From Pachyseris speciosa (Eukaryota > Cnidaria > Anthozoa > Scleractinia > Pachyseridae), in the NCBI GenBank assembly GCA_016490735.1, contig JAEMWC010000050.1, positions 176,501 through 240,500 of the forward strand: a stretch of DNA of 64,000 bases, given 5' to 3'. Each line of letters begins with the position of its first letter. The stretch's first letter is position 1. A program made the translations under genes and the position numbers. The notes below the pieces were generated by a model. That model searched no databases, was not told the origin of the DNA, and worked only from the letters and a program-made list of their open reading frames with translations. This document shows positions 34,300 to 45,816 of this stretch, piece after piece.

Positions 34300-35427
34300 T
34301 TAAAAACTAAGAACTAAAAACTATTTACAATGGTTGTGCTAGTCTGAGGTCCTAGCTTATATAAGTCAGGTGATTAACAAATACAGAAAAGGTGAGTGAC
34401 AGAAGTTATGTAACCGATTCAACGTAACAAATTCCACGCAAGGGGCCTCTGAACAATAGTGATTAGTGTCATAACAAATTCCCAAGGCAGGGCCCTTAAT
34501 AATAAGTTCCCTATTGAGGGCCCCTGAATGGCAAAATTCAAACAAAAATAACAGAATCCCCCAACGGAGTCCTTGAACGCAAAAGCAATTACATAACCTC
34601 TGAAACTATTTACAACAAAATAAGGAATACAAAAGGAACTGGACAAAAAGCAATTCATTTACCAAGCAAGAACATGTGAAATGGACAAGTCATTTGTTGT
34701 AATTAATGCGATTTTTAGAGCGAAATTCACGCCTCTTGTTAAGGCCATGTGGGTTAAGCGTGAACAAGAGGCTACAATTAGTCTAAACTCGGGCTTGCTA
34801 AAAACAGTATTGCATCCCTAACTGGAAGTCTGTCTTTCTTAAATCGGACGCATTGTGTTTAGCTTGTGTTGGAGTCTATTTCTTTAGACCCCTATCAACA
34901 TATATTCCTCTAAAATACAGCTCAACCATTGAGAACAATAATTATAACACTTGTAAAAAATATTTCTAAAAGAACAAGAAAAAGAGAAACAGAAAAAATA
35001 AAGCCCGTGATATATACCACTAAAGGACATCGAACCCGGTTTAGCTACGTCACAGGCAGGAACAATGACCTTTAGGCCACAGAGGTTTATCATTATGCAA
35101 GGTGATAAAAATAGTGTATTGATTCGCATAAATGTGAATGGAGTCTCGGTGAAATGTGAGTAGAAAATTAATTAGCAGAGTGAAACTGTTTACAAATACG
35201 TCAATCCAGGGTCATTTGAAACACAAGAAAGGAACGTTTCTGGACAGTTTCAAGCCGCTAGTACATTTGTAAAAACTAATCGCTTATCATTCAAAAATTA
35301 AAGTCCAGAAATTGAGATATTGTGGGAAAATAGTAAATTAACTACCTGTCAAACAAAATCTCAGGGGTGTGTGATATCCCGTACTTGAGTTATTCAACAA
35401 AATGTACATCTCAATGGAGCGGATACG
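34300..35427. other. Region within the Penelope-like 3' part, nothing further recognised
   Basis: Short open frames only. It contains CCTCTTGTTAAGG...GTGAACAAGAGG, a local inverted pair at about 34731-34775. No identifiable gene. Confidence 0.45.
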
Positions 35428-35590
35428 GGGAACACGGCAGTCCATCTGGAGTTAAATTTTGGTCATGTTAAAAGCTTTCTTCTCGCTGTTGAACTTGCAA
35501 ACATTCGTATAGACACTTGTCTTAACATATTAGTTGTTCAGACTTCAAAGACACAAGGTGAATCGACGTTTTCCGATACGTGACAACAGG
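35428..35590 (+). repeat. Direct repeat, first copy
   Basis: GAACACGGCAGTCCATCTGGAGTTAAATTT... through GATACGTGACAACAGGCATCA recurs at 35797-35960 with scattered mismatches. The ~200 bp between the copies include a GC-rich stretch (TCGCGTCGCGTCTCCTCGC). Confidence 0.85.
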
Positions 35591-35796
35591 CATCATTCTT
35601 GCTGTTGATATGAGATTTACACTTCCGAATCACTCGGCCGTGAAAGGTCAAACTCCCTTTGTCTGTAGTCTGTAATTTTTGGCGCTCCCCTCGCGTCGCG
35701 TCTCCTCGCAACTTCGCGCGCGCACGTGTCTTTCGCCCGCCCCACAATCCATCGCCAAAATTAGAGACTACTCGCAGTCTACTGAAGCAGACACGA

Positions 35797-35960
35797 GGAA
35801 ACACGGCAGTCCATCTGGAGTTAAGTTTACTCATGTTAAAAGCTTTCTTCTCGCCGTTGAACTTGCAAACATTCGCATAGACACTTCTCTTAACATATTG
35901 TTTGTTCAGACTTCAAAAGACACAAGGTGAATCGACATTTTCCGATACGTGACAACAAGC
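35797..35960 (+). repeat. Direct repeat, second copy
   Basis: See 35428-35590. The pair could be long terminal repeats of a small element or a local duplication; the sequence alone does not decide. Confidence 0.85.
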
Positions 35961-36444
35961 ATCACTCTGTTAAAAATAGTTAGCGCTTGCGCAGAAACGC
36001 CGGAAGTGCACTTTATGGATGATACTCGACGACGAAAAAGAATAACCGTCGGTAATCTTAGACCCGGGCGACACGCGAGACGCGCGCAGCCCTAGTAATA
36101 ATTGCGTCATCCAATATGCTTCTCTGGTAAGCAGTAATTGGTCTAAATGTGCACTGGTTTGAAAAGAATTAATTTGTTCGATGATAATAAAATTTATATC
36201 AGAAAATTCATGTTGGGAGCTATTAAAGTGGACCGCCAATTCACATGTTCTTCTATTCTTAAGCATACTTGATTTGTGGTTGCGAAATCTAATTTTGAAT
36301 TCAGTCGATGTCGAACCAACATTGCAAGTTACATTTATGGCAGGTAGCTAAGTAAATCACATATAACAAAAACAAAAACAAAAAACTTTTTTGTCTCATG
36401 GGATATTGTTTGCCTGCGGCCAAGCTTTGGAATTTAGGAGCTTG

Positions 36445-39400
36445 CAGGGGTGGATCCAGGATTTTACATGAGTGATTTGCACCAACTTAACTAGGGGGGT
36501 TTGGGGGCATGCTCCCCAGGAAAATTTGAAATTTAGTGCTTTCAGAATGCAATTTTCCTGCATTCTGAGAGCACTTCAAGCCATTCAGACACATTAACAG
36601 CACCTCCTTAGAAAGGCATAATTCTGTACAAAAAATCATTTCTGTGTATTTACACAAAGAAACCAGAATAACATTAAACTAAGCAATAGAGTTAGACTGT
36701 TTTTTGACAATGTAAAGTAGATTTTTTTTTACATAAATTTGCCTTTCTGTGTCTAAGGAGTCTAGCATGTGAATTAAGATTTAGGGCTACCTTTGAAGAT
36801 GTTTAGTAGATCTGCTGCCTGGATTGCTGTCTTGGATGCTTGTGGGAGTGGAAATAACTCTCTAATGGGAATCATCTCAGTAAGCTCATAGTGGGAATGG
36901 AGGAAAAAATATTAAGATTAGTGAATATTAAGAAACATCATTGTCATGAAAGTGTAACAGCAAAAACTGAAAAGTTGGAATCATACTTGCCTTTTTCAGA
37001 CTTATAGATCAGTGTATAAAGTGATGTGGTCTAATGAGCTCAGACTGAGAGAATATGTAAAAGCCATTTAAGCTTATTGAACACCCAGTGTCAGTGGAAA
37101 CATAAATCTAAAAACTATTGAAGAATGAGTTTTTGTCCAGATATTAGTACTAATACAATTGTACCACAGACACCAGTTATGTATCTGTACTGTTCTCCAT
37201 CAGTTAAAGGATTACGTCAATCCTGATGGAACATAACTCACAAGTACTCTAGAAACACTAGTGACTGACTGGTACAAAATTATTCATTTAAAATATTTTC
37301 CATTCTCTTTCTTCTAGGATGTAAATTAGCAAATAATTCTATAATTTGTTCAAGGTGTAATTGCATTTCTCTATGGGCATGCATCAGTGCTTATCCATTC
37401 AGTCTATCCTGGACCATTGTACTTCTCAAATAAGTCTTCAGATTTCGAAGGGTTGAGATGGAGCTTTCACAAGATGCTGATGAAATGGGAATGGTTATCT
37501 GGATTTGAAGTATAGTATATATATTGACATAAGCACCCTTGTCAATTTGTTCCAGGGTGGCATCTATACTTTCCCCTTCCACATTCTTTCCCACAACAAA
37601 AGCTCTGCTGGTAAACCTGCATAATTAGGGATATCCTGTCTGTAATGGTTACAAAATTCCCTAACATTATCCTTCCAAATGGGGTTAGTAGCCAACAAAA
37701 TCCTTTGTAGCACACAAAAACATCATCCTCAAATCTACTGTCCAGTTGCGCAAGAGCATGGTTAAGGAAGTCTGTTGTCAGATTGATCATGTAATAGTCT
37801 TCAGGGGTTGCGGCTGGTGCTCTGAATTATCCTGGGCATGCTTGGCTGTACTGAAACACGTCTTGCTAGGGTAACAGGTTCTTCATAGAGAGCATGGTGC
37901 CTAGTATCAATGTCAGTTTGCACATCTGTTAAGGCTGATTTTAACAGAACAATTTCCTCTTTTGCTTTGAGAAGATCCATTGCTTTCTTTTGTAGCCTAA
38001 CTGTGAGTGGTCTGGTTAAGTCTAAAATGTGTCTCACAATAACAAGAGTAACAATAAAGGAAAATGTGATTGCAGTAATTAAGGCTTGTGCATCATTTCT
38101 ACTGTTTTGATTCCAGTTCCCATGGCCAGGAGCATTTCTGTTCATTGAAATGTCTTCAAGTGTAGCCACAACTGGGTGAAGAAACTCCATGATTCGGTCC
38201 ATACCATCAATGCGCTCAATCCACCTTGTTCGACACACATTTACCAAAACAAAGTGGTTGGCAGCAGGCATCAATACTCTAATCTTGCTGATCAAATGCT
38301 GTTGTCGCTTTGGGGAATTGTCAAAAAATTCTGAGAGCTTTCTTACAACATCCATCATGTTTCTAATAAGTGGTAATTGGCTTTTGTCAGCAACACACAA
38401 GTTAAGCCTATGGTTCATACAGCGAACGTAAATAGCCTTGTCATGTTCAGCCCTAATAAGTGATGAAGCTCCATTCAAGCGCCCAGACATATTGCCTGCA
38501 CCATCATAACACTGGCCAAGACAGTCATCCATAGATAGTCCTAAATCAGCTGCAGCACCAATTATTAAATCTTTGATAGCTGCTCCTGTTGTTCCATCCT
38601 CACAAAGGTAGAATCCCACAAATTCTTCTCTGACTGTTTTGGTTGAATCAAGAAATCTGATCACCACTGAAAGATTTTCTTTATTTGATATGTCAGCTGC
38701 TTCATCAGACATAATAGAAAAAATATTTGCTATCCCTGATTTCCTGTGACAAATTATTCACTATGATAGCACCCACAGTTGTAATCATCTCATTTTGAAT
38801 GGTTTTAGAGATATATGTTGCATTTCTGGGTGCAGTTTCCAGGTGATGTTTTAGTGTTTGGTCGCCGCTGTCAATTCGAAATTCTAACAGTACCTGGAAA
38901 TAACCGGAAAGACTGGCATTTTGTGGATCATCATCTCGTCTACCTCTGAGGGCTATGTTGTTTTTTCCAGAGAAAATTATTGCTTTTAAAGGGGATTTCA
39001 GAATTTCACGATTTCTATTGACTTGCTGTTGGAGTAAGTTGTTGATCTGCTGATCAATTGGGACCGCTTCTCTTCTCATATTTCTCAGAAAATTCTCCAT
39101 TGCAATCACTGCAAAATTATGCATCTCACATTTTCCGCTCGCGTGTTTGGTAAAACGTGAAATGGCGGACGTCCAAAGTGTGAGTGTAGACTTGCACAAT
39201 TTGTCTAGTTTATTCGTATTTCGCCCACACTGGACTCCAAAACAAACACACGGTAACCAAAATGCACCATCGAGATATTTAGAGTATGCTAGCCAGGGAA
39301 ATCTTTTCAGCCAGCTCCACACAAAATGACGGTTAGAATTCGAACATTCCACTGACGCTGGGAAATCAAATAGCTCACCTGGTTTCCACACATTCTCTAT

Positions 39401-40084
39401 GAACTTGAGCTTGTCCTGGTCCGAATATGAGCTGATTTCCTTGAAAACCAGGCCAACATCGTACTGAGAACAGTCCTCCTTTCGACAAACTGGATCACCT
39501 CGAACCATAGCTTTAAATTCCCTTGTCTTCCTCCGTAGCAAGTTAACGATGAACTCTAATCGGAACAAGAACAAACGAAAGGACTTTCGGGGAGATGCTT
39601 CCCTTTATATACGATTGTCAGTAGTTTCTACGGTAGTTTGCGGCCTGGATAGCCAATCACAACCGAGTTTGAGTAGTTCGCAAGACAATGTGAGTGTTTC
39701 TGGCCAATCGAAGAGGGTTTTGCGTGATTTGTGAAAAGATCCATAACCATTCAGTCCCACCCTGTCCCACCCACTGCGCACAAATTTTGTCCAGTTGTGC
39801 ATACGAAATTTTTTCGTGTTGTACTCGGAAGTCTCGACAAAAGACGAAAGCGCGAGAACGGAGACTCGTCTAATTCGCTCGGGAAGGGCTGGCTTTGCTG
39901 TGTAATCGACGGAATAACGAAATACGACGCTTTTTTCTTTGTTTTACTTCATAATAAACAATAAAACAAGAAGGATAATTGATTTCTTGAGCCACAAGAA
40001 AGAACCTGAGAAATAACAAACGCAGGTTTTAAAACATTTGAGTGATTTCTGGATATCACTTGAACTACTCTGTATCCACCCCTG
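36445..40084 (-). mobile_element. hAT-family DNA transposon (decayed)
   Basis: Terminal inverted repeats CAGGGGTGGATCCA at 36445 and TGTATCCACCCCTG ending at 40084 differ at one position, and they enclose a minus-strand hAT transposase. The CAGGG start is typical of hAT elements. The flanks CAAG/CTTG are only partly alike, so the 8-bp target duplication is degraded. It interrupts a Penelope-like coding frame. Confidence 0.85.
37300..39574 (-). pseudogene. hAT transposase (ZMYM/DUF4371-like), frameshifted
   Basis: Read 39574 to about 37300. N-terminal TTF-type region with G-A-F-W-L-P-C-V-C-F, then S-D-E-A-A-D-I-S-N-K-E and C-Y-D-G-A-G-N-M-S-G (RNase-H-like core), then C-terminal dimerisation motif I-S-S-A-S-C-E-S-S-I-S. 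Breaks: 1-nt shift in the A-run 38718-38723, 1-nt shift in the G-run 37804-37807, another near 37618, and a stop at 37391-37393 after D-R-L-N-G. Not functional. Confidence 0.85.
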
Positions 40085-40395
40085 TCTTGAGGTAAGAAAT
40101 TATGACACAAGTCACACCTTATTTTGTCACACTGAAAACATCCGCCCTCTCCAAATTTTGGACTTGCAGCAGAGCTTGGTCGAATTTTAGATGGTGCTAA
40201 CAATTCTTTCAGGTTTTTAGTTGGACGGAAAGCAGGGAAAACAGATTTGGCTGGAAAAATTTCGGTGACGCGAGGAGATGAGCGTAATAAATGAAAATGC
40301 CACCTAATGATGGTTTGAATGTCCGGCAGAATAGGATTATAATTCTGAACTTTGATGGTGCAAGCATTCTTTTTAGTGACATGAAAGACGTGTAC
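40085..40395 (-). mobile_element. Penelope-like element, part upstream of the hAT insertion
   Basis: Minus strand reads Y-N-P-I-L-P-D-I-Q, R-P-T-K-N-L-K-E-L-L, then F-Q-C-D-K-I-R-C-D-L-C-H-N-F-L, the Cys-rich linker that precedes GIY-YIG in Penelope-like proteins. Its continuation is at 36444-35970. The RT catalytic region is absent, so the element was already truncated at this side. Confidence 0.7.
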
Positions 40396-41115
40396 TAAGT
40401 TGATTTGTTTGTAGCGTCACACATTAAAAGCTTTGCGTTATTGAGATTTTCTTCTTATTATTGAACTAAAAAACGGCGTTAATGTTTCTGTATTAGCACT
40501 ACAGAATACCCCACAGTGTAAATGGTTGCCCATACGTGTTAATGTGTGTTTATGAACATGCAAAATATCTTAATGAACTTGTAAACAACGAAAATGAATG
40601 ACGATTCGTAGAAATGAATGTATTTTGACGTTAATGAAACTGATACCTGCGTTATTGAAAGTATATTTTCTGGTAATGACTAGCAAAAGCTTTAGTGAGC
40701 GCGGTGTGACGTCACATGCTTAAGTCAAGCCCATAGAGATAACACCTACGTATTCCCTTTTATCAGGCATACACCTCGAGTCTTCCTTCATCTCTAATAG
40801 GACCGTCTCGCAGCAACAGAGTTTCATGTAATCAGAAATGAAGGGTGTCATCAACCTAAGAATTATTGAACCCGGGAATGACGGTCATGTGCCTGTAATT
40901 TGCCTTCTCTGATAATTAACCCTTTATAAATAGCGAGGCGGCCTCTCCCATCATCCAAATAGCTTGATAACAACTTTTGTCAACGGGCGAATTGATTATT
41001 TTCGCTACAGGCGTTGCTACTGCAGCTGTATTTAACCAAACAATGGAACATGACCTTTATGTGATTTCTTTGACAAAACACGATTGCGCATTGCCTTTAA
41101 CAGAAATAGGGAAGT
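40396..41115. other. Intergenic or intronic, little recognised
   Basis: 40414-40705 may be a MITE: GCGTCACAC...AAAGCTTT at the left roughly mirrors AAAGCTTT...GTGTGACGTC at the right. A TATA-like TTATAAATAG lies at 40922-40931, but no transcript start can be supported. Confidence 0.35.
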
Positions 41116-41260
41116 GGTCCTTGTCCTTGTCCTTGTCCTTGTCCTTTTCCTTGTTCTAATCCCCATCCTGACCTTTGTCCTGTTCCTGGTCCTGGTCTTG
41201 GCCCTGTCCTAGTCCTGCTCTTGTCATTGTCCTTATCACTGGCATTGTCATTGTCATTAT
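41116..41260 (+). repeat. TCCTTG hexamer tract before EGF exon
   Basis: TCCTTG repeats decaying to CCTGGT/CATTGT variants and running to the acceptor at 41270. Confidence 0.8.
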
Positions 41261-41270
41261 ATCCAAACAG

Positions 41271-41393
41271 ATGTTAATGAATGTCTGGTTGACAATGGAG
41301 GATGTGAACAAATTTGTACCAACACCAATGGAAGCTTCAAGTGTTCCTGTAACAGCGGTTTCAATCTGAAATCTGACAACAAGACCTGTGAAA
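41271..41393 (+). CDS. EGF exon, NGGC type (41 codons)
   Basis: Phase 1-1, acceptor AACAG|AT, donor [22 protein letters not shown], six cysteines. Followed by a second NGGC-type EGF, so this unit has two in tandem, unlike the others. Confidence 0.9.
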
Positions 41394-41603
41394 GTAAATA
41401 TCTTGTTTATCTGGCAAGTCCATATGTTATGTGCTGGTAACGTTTTACATCTTTCGCCTATATATGGAAAGGGTCTTTTTTAAATATATAATATGGCAAA
41501 GATTCCGCAAGGATTATGATCGTTTGTTAATTTGGTCTGGTGTTCATAATAATATTCTTCCAAAGTGTGGTGTTAAGCATCTGAAGCTGGAAAACAATGC
41601 TTA

Positions 41604-41952
41604 AAGGGAACCTCCGCTCTTACAACAAATTGACGCTTAATTGGATGCAATAATTACCAGATTTAAAATTCTGCGGCCATTTTGGATTTGATGACGTCTG
41701 ATAGTTGTAGCTATTGTTTACTAGTAAAGGATTTTCTGCTTCATTTGCTTCCGGACAATAGCTGCAACCATTACAAGTCATTAAATCTACAATGGCCGCC
41801 CCCGGGAAATTTGAAAGCGAAAATAGGCGACAATGATATCGATCTTTTTGTACACTTAAAATGTTATATCCACGTTTCAAAGCAAAATTTGCAAGCTAGT
41901 AATTATTTCCAATAATTTAGCGTGAATTTGTTGTAAGAGTGGAGGTTCCCTT
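41604..41952. mobile_element. MITE with ~37-bp terminal inverted repeats and TA target site
   Basis: AAGGGAACCTCCGCTCTTACAAC... (41604) and the mirror ...GTTGTAAGAGTGGAGGTTCCCTT (41952) match over about 35 of 37 positions, with TA on both sides. Length 349 bp, no coding potential. It sits next to the following hexamer array. Confidence 0.8.
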
Positions 41953-41957
41953 TATCT

Positions 41958-42050
41958 TTGTCCTGGTCCTGGTCCTGGTCCTGGTCCTAGTCCTGGTCCT
42001 GGTCCTGGTCCTGGTCCTGGTCCTGGTCCTGGTCCTGGTCCTGGTTCTTG
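41958..42050 (+). repeat. TCCTGG hexamer array
   Basis: About fifteen TCCTGG units, then TTCTTG and TCATTG variants up to the acceptor at 42139. Confidence 0.95.
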
Positions 42051-42139
42051 TTCTTCATCCTTGTCCTTTTCCTTGTACTTTCCTTGTCACTCTCCTTATG
42101 ATTATGATTGTCATTGCCATTGTTATTATTTTTCCACAG

Positions 42140-42262
42140 ATGTTGACGAATGTCTAGTTGGTAATGGAGGATGTGAACAAATTTGTACAAGTACCAATGG
42201 AAGCGTCAAGTGTTCCTGTAACAGCGGATTCATCCTGAAATCTGACAACCAGACTTGTGAAA
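42140..42262 (+). CDS. EGF exon, NGGC type (41 codons)
   Basis: Phase 1-1, acceptor CACAG|AT, donor GAAA|GTAAAT. D-V-D-E-C, L-V-G-N-G-G-C, six cysteines; N-G-S-V-K-C has Val where Phe or Tyr is expected, so the Asn-hydroxylation consensus is imperfect. Confidence 0.9.
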
Positions 42263-43422
42263 GTAAATATCTTGATTTATCTTATATGTGCTTTGTGACG
42301 GTAAATTTTTACTTGTTTCTTTAACATTGAGGGAGATTTTGTCGTAGTTCTTTTTTCCCATCTGCGATTTCCATACATTCATCTATTGTACACCCTACGG
42401 CAGACGGCTTTGTATTTTTTTTTACTTCTATTTTATTTATTTATTTGTTTGTTTGTTTACGTGTGATCATTTCTAGTCGGAAAGTGATGTATTCTACACC
42501 ATTGAGCATAATCTATCCTTATGTTTTCTATTAAAGTGTAGTAGTCTTCGTAATTATGTTGCTTAGTTTACTGAGATTTATGGGTTACTTTGTACATGGG
42601 CCTAGCCATAGAAGCGCGATTGCATGGCTTCATCTAGCACATCACTTCTATATATGCTACTGGACTTTTAATGAAGAAAAACAAGGTATCGGTAGCGCCA
42701 AATAAACGGATTTATTTGACTTCTGTAAACTGAGACGAACTTGAAAGCGATAGGAAACTTTGGTCTGGAGCGTTAGGTATTTGGTTTGCATAAGAAGCTT
42801 GTTTACAAGAAAAGGTTTGAGAGCAATATTTAAGGGTGATCCAGTTTTGGTGGTACGCAATTCGAATTTGATTTATTTTTTCCAGCCGGTTTTCGTGAAT
42901 GAAAATATTGCTGTTGGGATTAATCCATATTTCGCGGTGTACCCCACAGAGTAAGAAATATACATTTACCACCTGGTCCTTTGCGAGATGCTGTAAACCT
43001 GTGAAATGATTCCAAAACAATGTTTAAAATATATTGTATTGTATACAAAATATGAGATTGTATTGAATGCCCGGAAGTTGCCAGAAAGATCGTCGCGGTT
43101 TCGTTTTGCTGTGATCGCGTTATAATATATGAGGGCGTACAAAATGAGTACGTTAAGATCATTTGGTGTCACAGTAGTGTTAATTTCACCCACCTGGGTA
43201 GTGCTTCCATCGGCCCGGAAAGCAAACTGCTCCAAACGTTTTTTCATGGGGAACCTCAAGCTATCAAGTGGTGGGTGCCTAAATTTTCATGTTGCCATGC
43301 AACAAATTAAAGAACAATACAGGGAATTAAAACGTATTTAATAGTAACATTTTATAAGCCCAGGATACGAACTCAGAGTTAAGGAAGAGCCTAAAATATA
43401 TATTTTTTCTTTTTCTGCCCAG
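42263..43422. other. Intron, nothing recognised
   Basis: Short unconvincing frames only. Parts resemble the intron before vWA-1 in copy 1 (e.g. GGTCTGGAGCGTTAGGTATTTGG at ~42761 and ~7681). Confidence 0.5.
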
Positions 43423-43769
43423 AATTTGTCTGTAAAGCCGTGGCAGACGTTGCATTTATTGTAGATTCATCAGGAAGCATCGGCAGAAGAAACTGGATAA
43501 AGATGCTACAGTTTCTGAAAAACATGGTTAAAGAGTTTAATGTTGGTCCCGACAAGACCCATATTGCTGTGGTGGCCTATAGTACCGGGGCTAAAGTGGA
43601 GTTCAAATTTGACACGCTTACTGGCTCTGATGTAACAGAGGAAGGATACTATGATCTTATAGACAAAATTGGGTTCCAGAGAGGTTATACGTTTATTGAT
43701 AAAGCTCTGTCACTTGCTGACAAAGACATATTTACGACAGCAGCTGGAATGAGACTGGAATTACCACAG
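43423..43769 (+). CDS. vWA-1 domain, first exon
   Basis: Phase 1 to 0, acceptor GCCCAG|AA, donor CAG|GTTTGA. E-F-V-C-K, D-S-S-G-S and G-Y-T-F-I-D-K-A-L all intact. Confidence 0.93.
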
Positions 43770-44187
43770 GTTTGAAAACTGATGTTAATGTTTTAATAGA
43801 TCATCTTGATTGTTGCTCAATTGACGTGTTGATTGTTGCACTTTGGTTTGAACGCTGGTTTGCTGATATGATTCAGTGTTACGTTACGAGAACTAGTGAT
43901 TGCCGAACCAAACACTTAAATCATGCTTGCTAGTAAAATGCGACATTTTGCGGGCGTTTAATGTTTCCCACAAATTTCAGGAATATACATCTCTGACGAT
44001 AGATTATTTGAATTTATTATACAATAGCAATGAAATAATTGCGCACTATTCATCTTTTACATTAAATGAAGTAATCAACCACATTTACCAAGACACACTT
44101 GAAGGCGGGACAGTGAGAAGCATTTGCGTGCTTCGTTTTCGCGATAGTAAAGTAGATAGTACTGCTTAGCAAGTGAGTCCTTTTGTA

Positions 44188-44250
44188 GACTGCAGTGATT
44201 ACCACTGATGACGGCCAACGAACATCTAGGTCCATACACAGACATTTTCC
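44188..44250 (+). pseudogene. Decayed fragment of vWA-1 second exon
   Basis: GTGATTACCACTGATGACGGCCAACGAACATCTAGG...CCATACACAGACATT resembles the start of exon 44296-44536 but carries indels. Similar debris is found at the same place in copies 1 and 2. Confidence 0.6.
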
Positions 44251-44295
44251 AAATCATTAGTAATTAACATTGCTAACGTCTGATTCTCGTTGCAG

Positions 44296-44536
44296 GTTGC
44301 GATTGTTATCACTGATGGAAGGCAAACAACAGACAGAGGTCCCTACACAGAACTTGCCGTAGCTTCCCTTCCACTCAAAAACAAGGACGTGACGGTGTTC
44401 TCTCTTGGTATTGGGAGTAATGTTGATCAGACACAGCTTAACGACATTGCCAGCTCAAGTGATAACGTGTTCACTGCCAGCAGCTTTGCTGAACTTACAC
44501 CAGTAGCGGACACCATTGTGCAGAGCTCTTGCCCCG
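44296..44536 (+). CDS. vWA-1 domain, second exon
   Basis: Phase 0 to 1, acceptor TTGCAG|GTT, donor CCCCG|GTAGGT. V-A-I-V-I-T-D-G-R-Q-T with MIDAS Asp; ends S-S-C-P. Confidence 0.93.
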
Positions 44537-44731
44537 GTAGGTTCACTACGGACTGTAAGTATTACACAAAAAGGAGACAAAATGTTCGTCTTGATAACAC
44601 TGCATTTTGGCGTTACCATCTAGGAAAACCCTACACACCGAGATTTCATACAATTGTTGAGAATAGCTCGTCTCATATTTCAATTGATATGCGAAGGACG
44701 TGCTCCAACATTCAACTGGGGCGAGAGGGAG

Positions 44732-44732
<1 letters not shown>

Positions 44733-44803
<71 letters not shown>

Positions 44804-44865
44804 CTCTCCCTCTCCCTCTCCCTCTCCCTCTCCCTCTCCCTCTCCCTCTCCCTCTCCCTCTCCCT

Positions 44866-44940
<75 letters not shown>
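44733..44940 (+). repeat. CT / CCCTCT microsatellite
   Basis: About 68 bp of CT, about 75 bp of CCCTCT, then about 60 bp of CT. The unexpanded ancestral position is visible in the paralogous intron at 32030. Confidence 0.97.
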
Positions 44941-44941
<1 letters not shown>

Positions 44942-45054
44942 AAAAAGGCGAAAGTAACAGTCTTTAGGCCACTAAAACAGTTGAAAACTAAATGTGGGTA
45001 TGCGTATCTATAAGTTAAAACTCAGCAATGAATTTGTTTATTTATTCTTCTCAG

Positions 45055-45398
45055 AGGAAGTATGCCCAATACCTATGGACACCACTTTCGTCATTGATGC
45101 TTCTGTGTGTGATGATCCTGGCAACTGGAATCGCGTGCTTAAGTTTGTGCAAAAATTGGTCACTTTCTTCGACGTGTCAAAACCTGTTGGTCGTATCGCT
45201 CTAATTCCATTCAGCAGCGATGCCGAGGTGGTTCTCAAGTATAATACATTAACTGGAAGCCTTCTTAATGGTGATGAAGTCAACAGACGGGTTGGTCTCC
45301 TGCAGTGCCAGGGTGGTTCAAGGCGAATTGACAAAGCACTGGACCTGGCAGACAAGGAAGTGTTGACTCCTGCTGGTGGAATTCGAAATGTATCGAGA
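45055..45398 (+). CDS. vWA-2 domain, first exon (degenerate MIDAS)
   Basis: Phase 1 to 0, acceptor TCTCAG|AG, donor AGA|GTAAGG. Same D-A-S-V-C and G-G-S-R-R changes. The intron to the next exon is only 174 bp here, versus ~480 bp in copies 1-3. Confidence 0.93.
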
Positions 45399-45572
45399 GT
45401 AAGGGAATCCTGAATTAATATAAATTGTTTAAAACCAGGCTTTTAGTCGGTCTGATGTCTCTGCTTGAGTAGTTAAAACACTTTTTCAATTTGCTTTCAA
45501 ATTTTTCAAAGGAAATATGTTTATTCTTTGCAATTATTGATTGACTTTATTTGTTTCCTCCCTTTTCTCTAG

Positions 45573-45816
45573 CCTGTCTTCGTAATCACAGCGGGAAAGC
45601 AAACAAAAGACCAGGGAGCATACACTCCTCTTAATGAGGCCTCCGTGCGTTTGCAAAGGAAAGGATCGGCGGTGTTCGTGTTGGGTATAGGAAAAGAAGT
45701 TGATCCCTCCGAACTGAATGAAATTGCTTCTGGTCCCAAAAATGTGTTTACCGTGGACTCATTTGAGGACTTGGAAAACAAGGCTGATGAAATCAAGAGA
45801 GGGATCTGTGTACTTG
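45573..45816 (+). CDS. vWA-2 domain, second exon
   Basis: Phase 0 to 1. V-F-V-I-T-A-G-K-Q-T: MIDAS Asp replaced by Ala. Ends R-G-I-C-V-L, donor CTTG|GTAATT. Confidence 0.93.

Larger units (their letters stand above)
34128..36444 (-). mobile_element. Penelope-like element, 3' part
   Basis: Minus strand. From 36444 down, a frame reads A-P-K-F-Q-S-L-A-A-G, then V-I-Y-L-A-T-C-H-K-C, V-G-S-T-S-T-E-F and F-R-N-H-K-S-S-M, ending at a stop near 35970. These are the pre-domain and GIY-YIG endonuclease of a Penelope-like element. The expected Tyr before VGST is Asn. The 3' end holds a hammerhead-like motif (34261-34289) and stops against a TA microsatellite. It is continuous with 40085-40395 once the hAT insertion is removed. 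Confidence 0.7.

Noticed and set aside
40922..40931. TATA box for a new gene upstream of the fourth unit
   Set aside because: TTATAAATAG alone in AT-rich DNA is weak, and no ATG exon with a phase-compatible donor was found before the EGF at 41271.
44290..44967. 225-codon + frame running from vWA-1 second exon into the CT microsatellite
   Set aside because: The exon ends at the CCCCG|GTAGGT donor used by all paralogues. The Leu-Ser and Pro-Ser tail is microsatellite translation.
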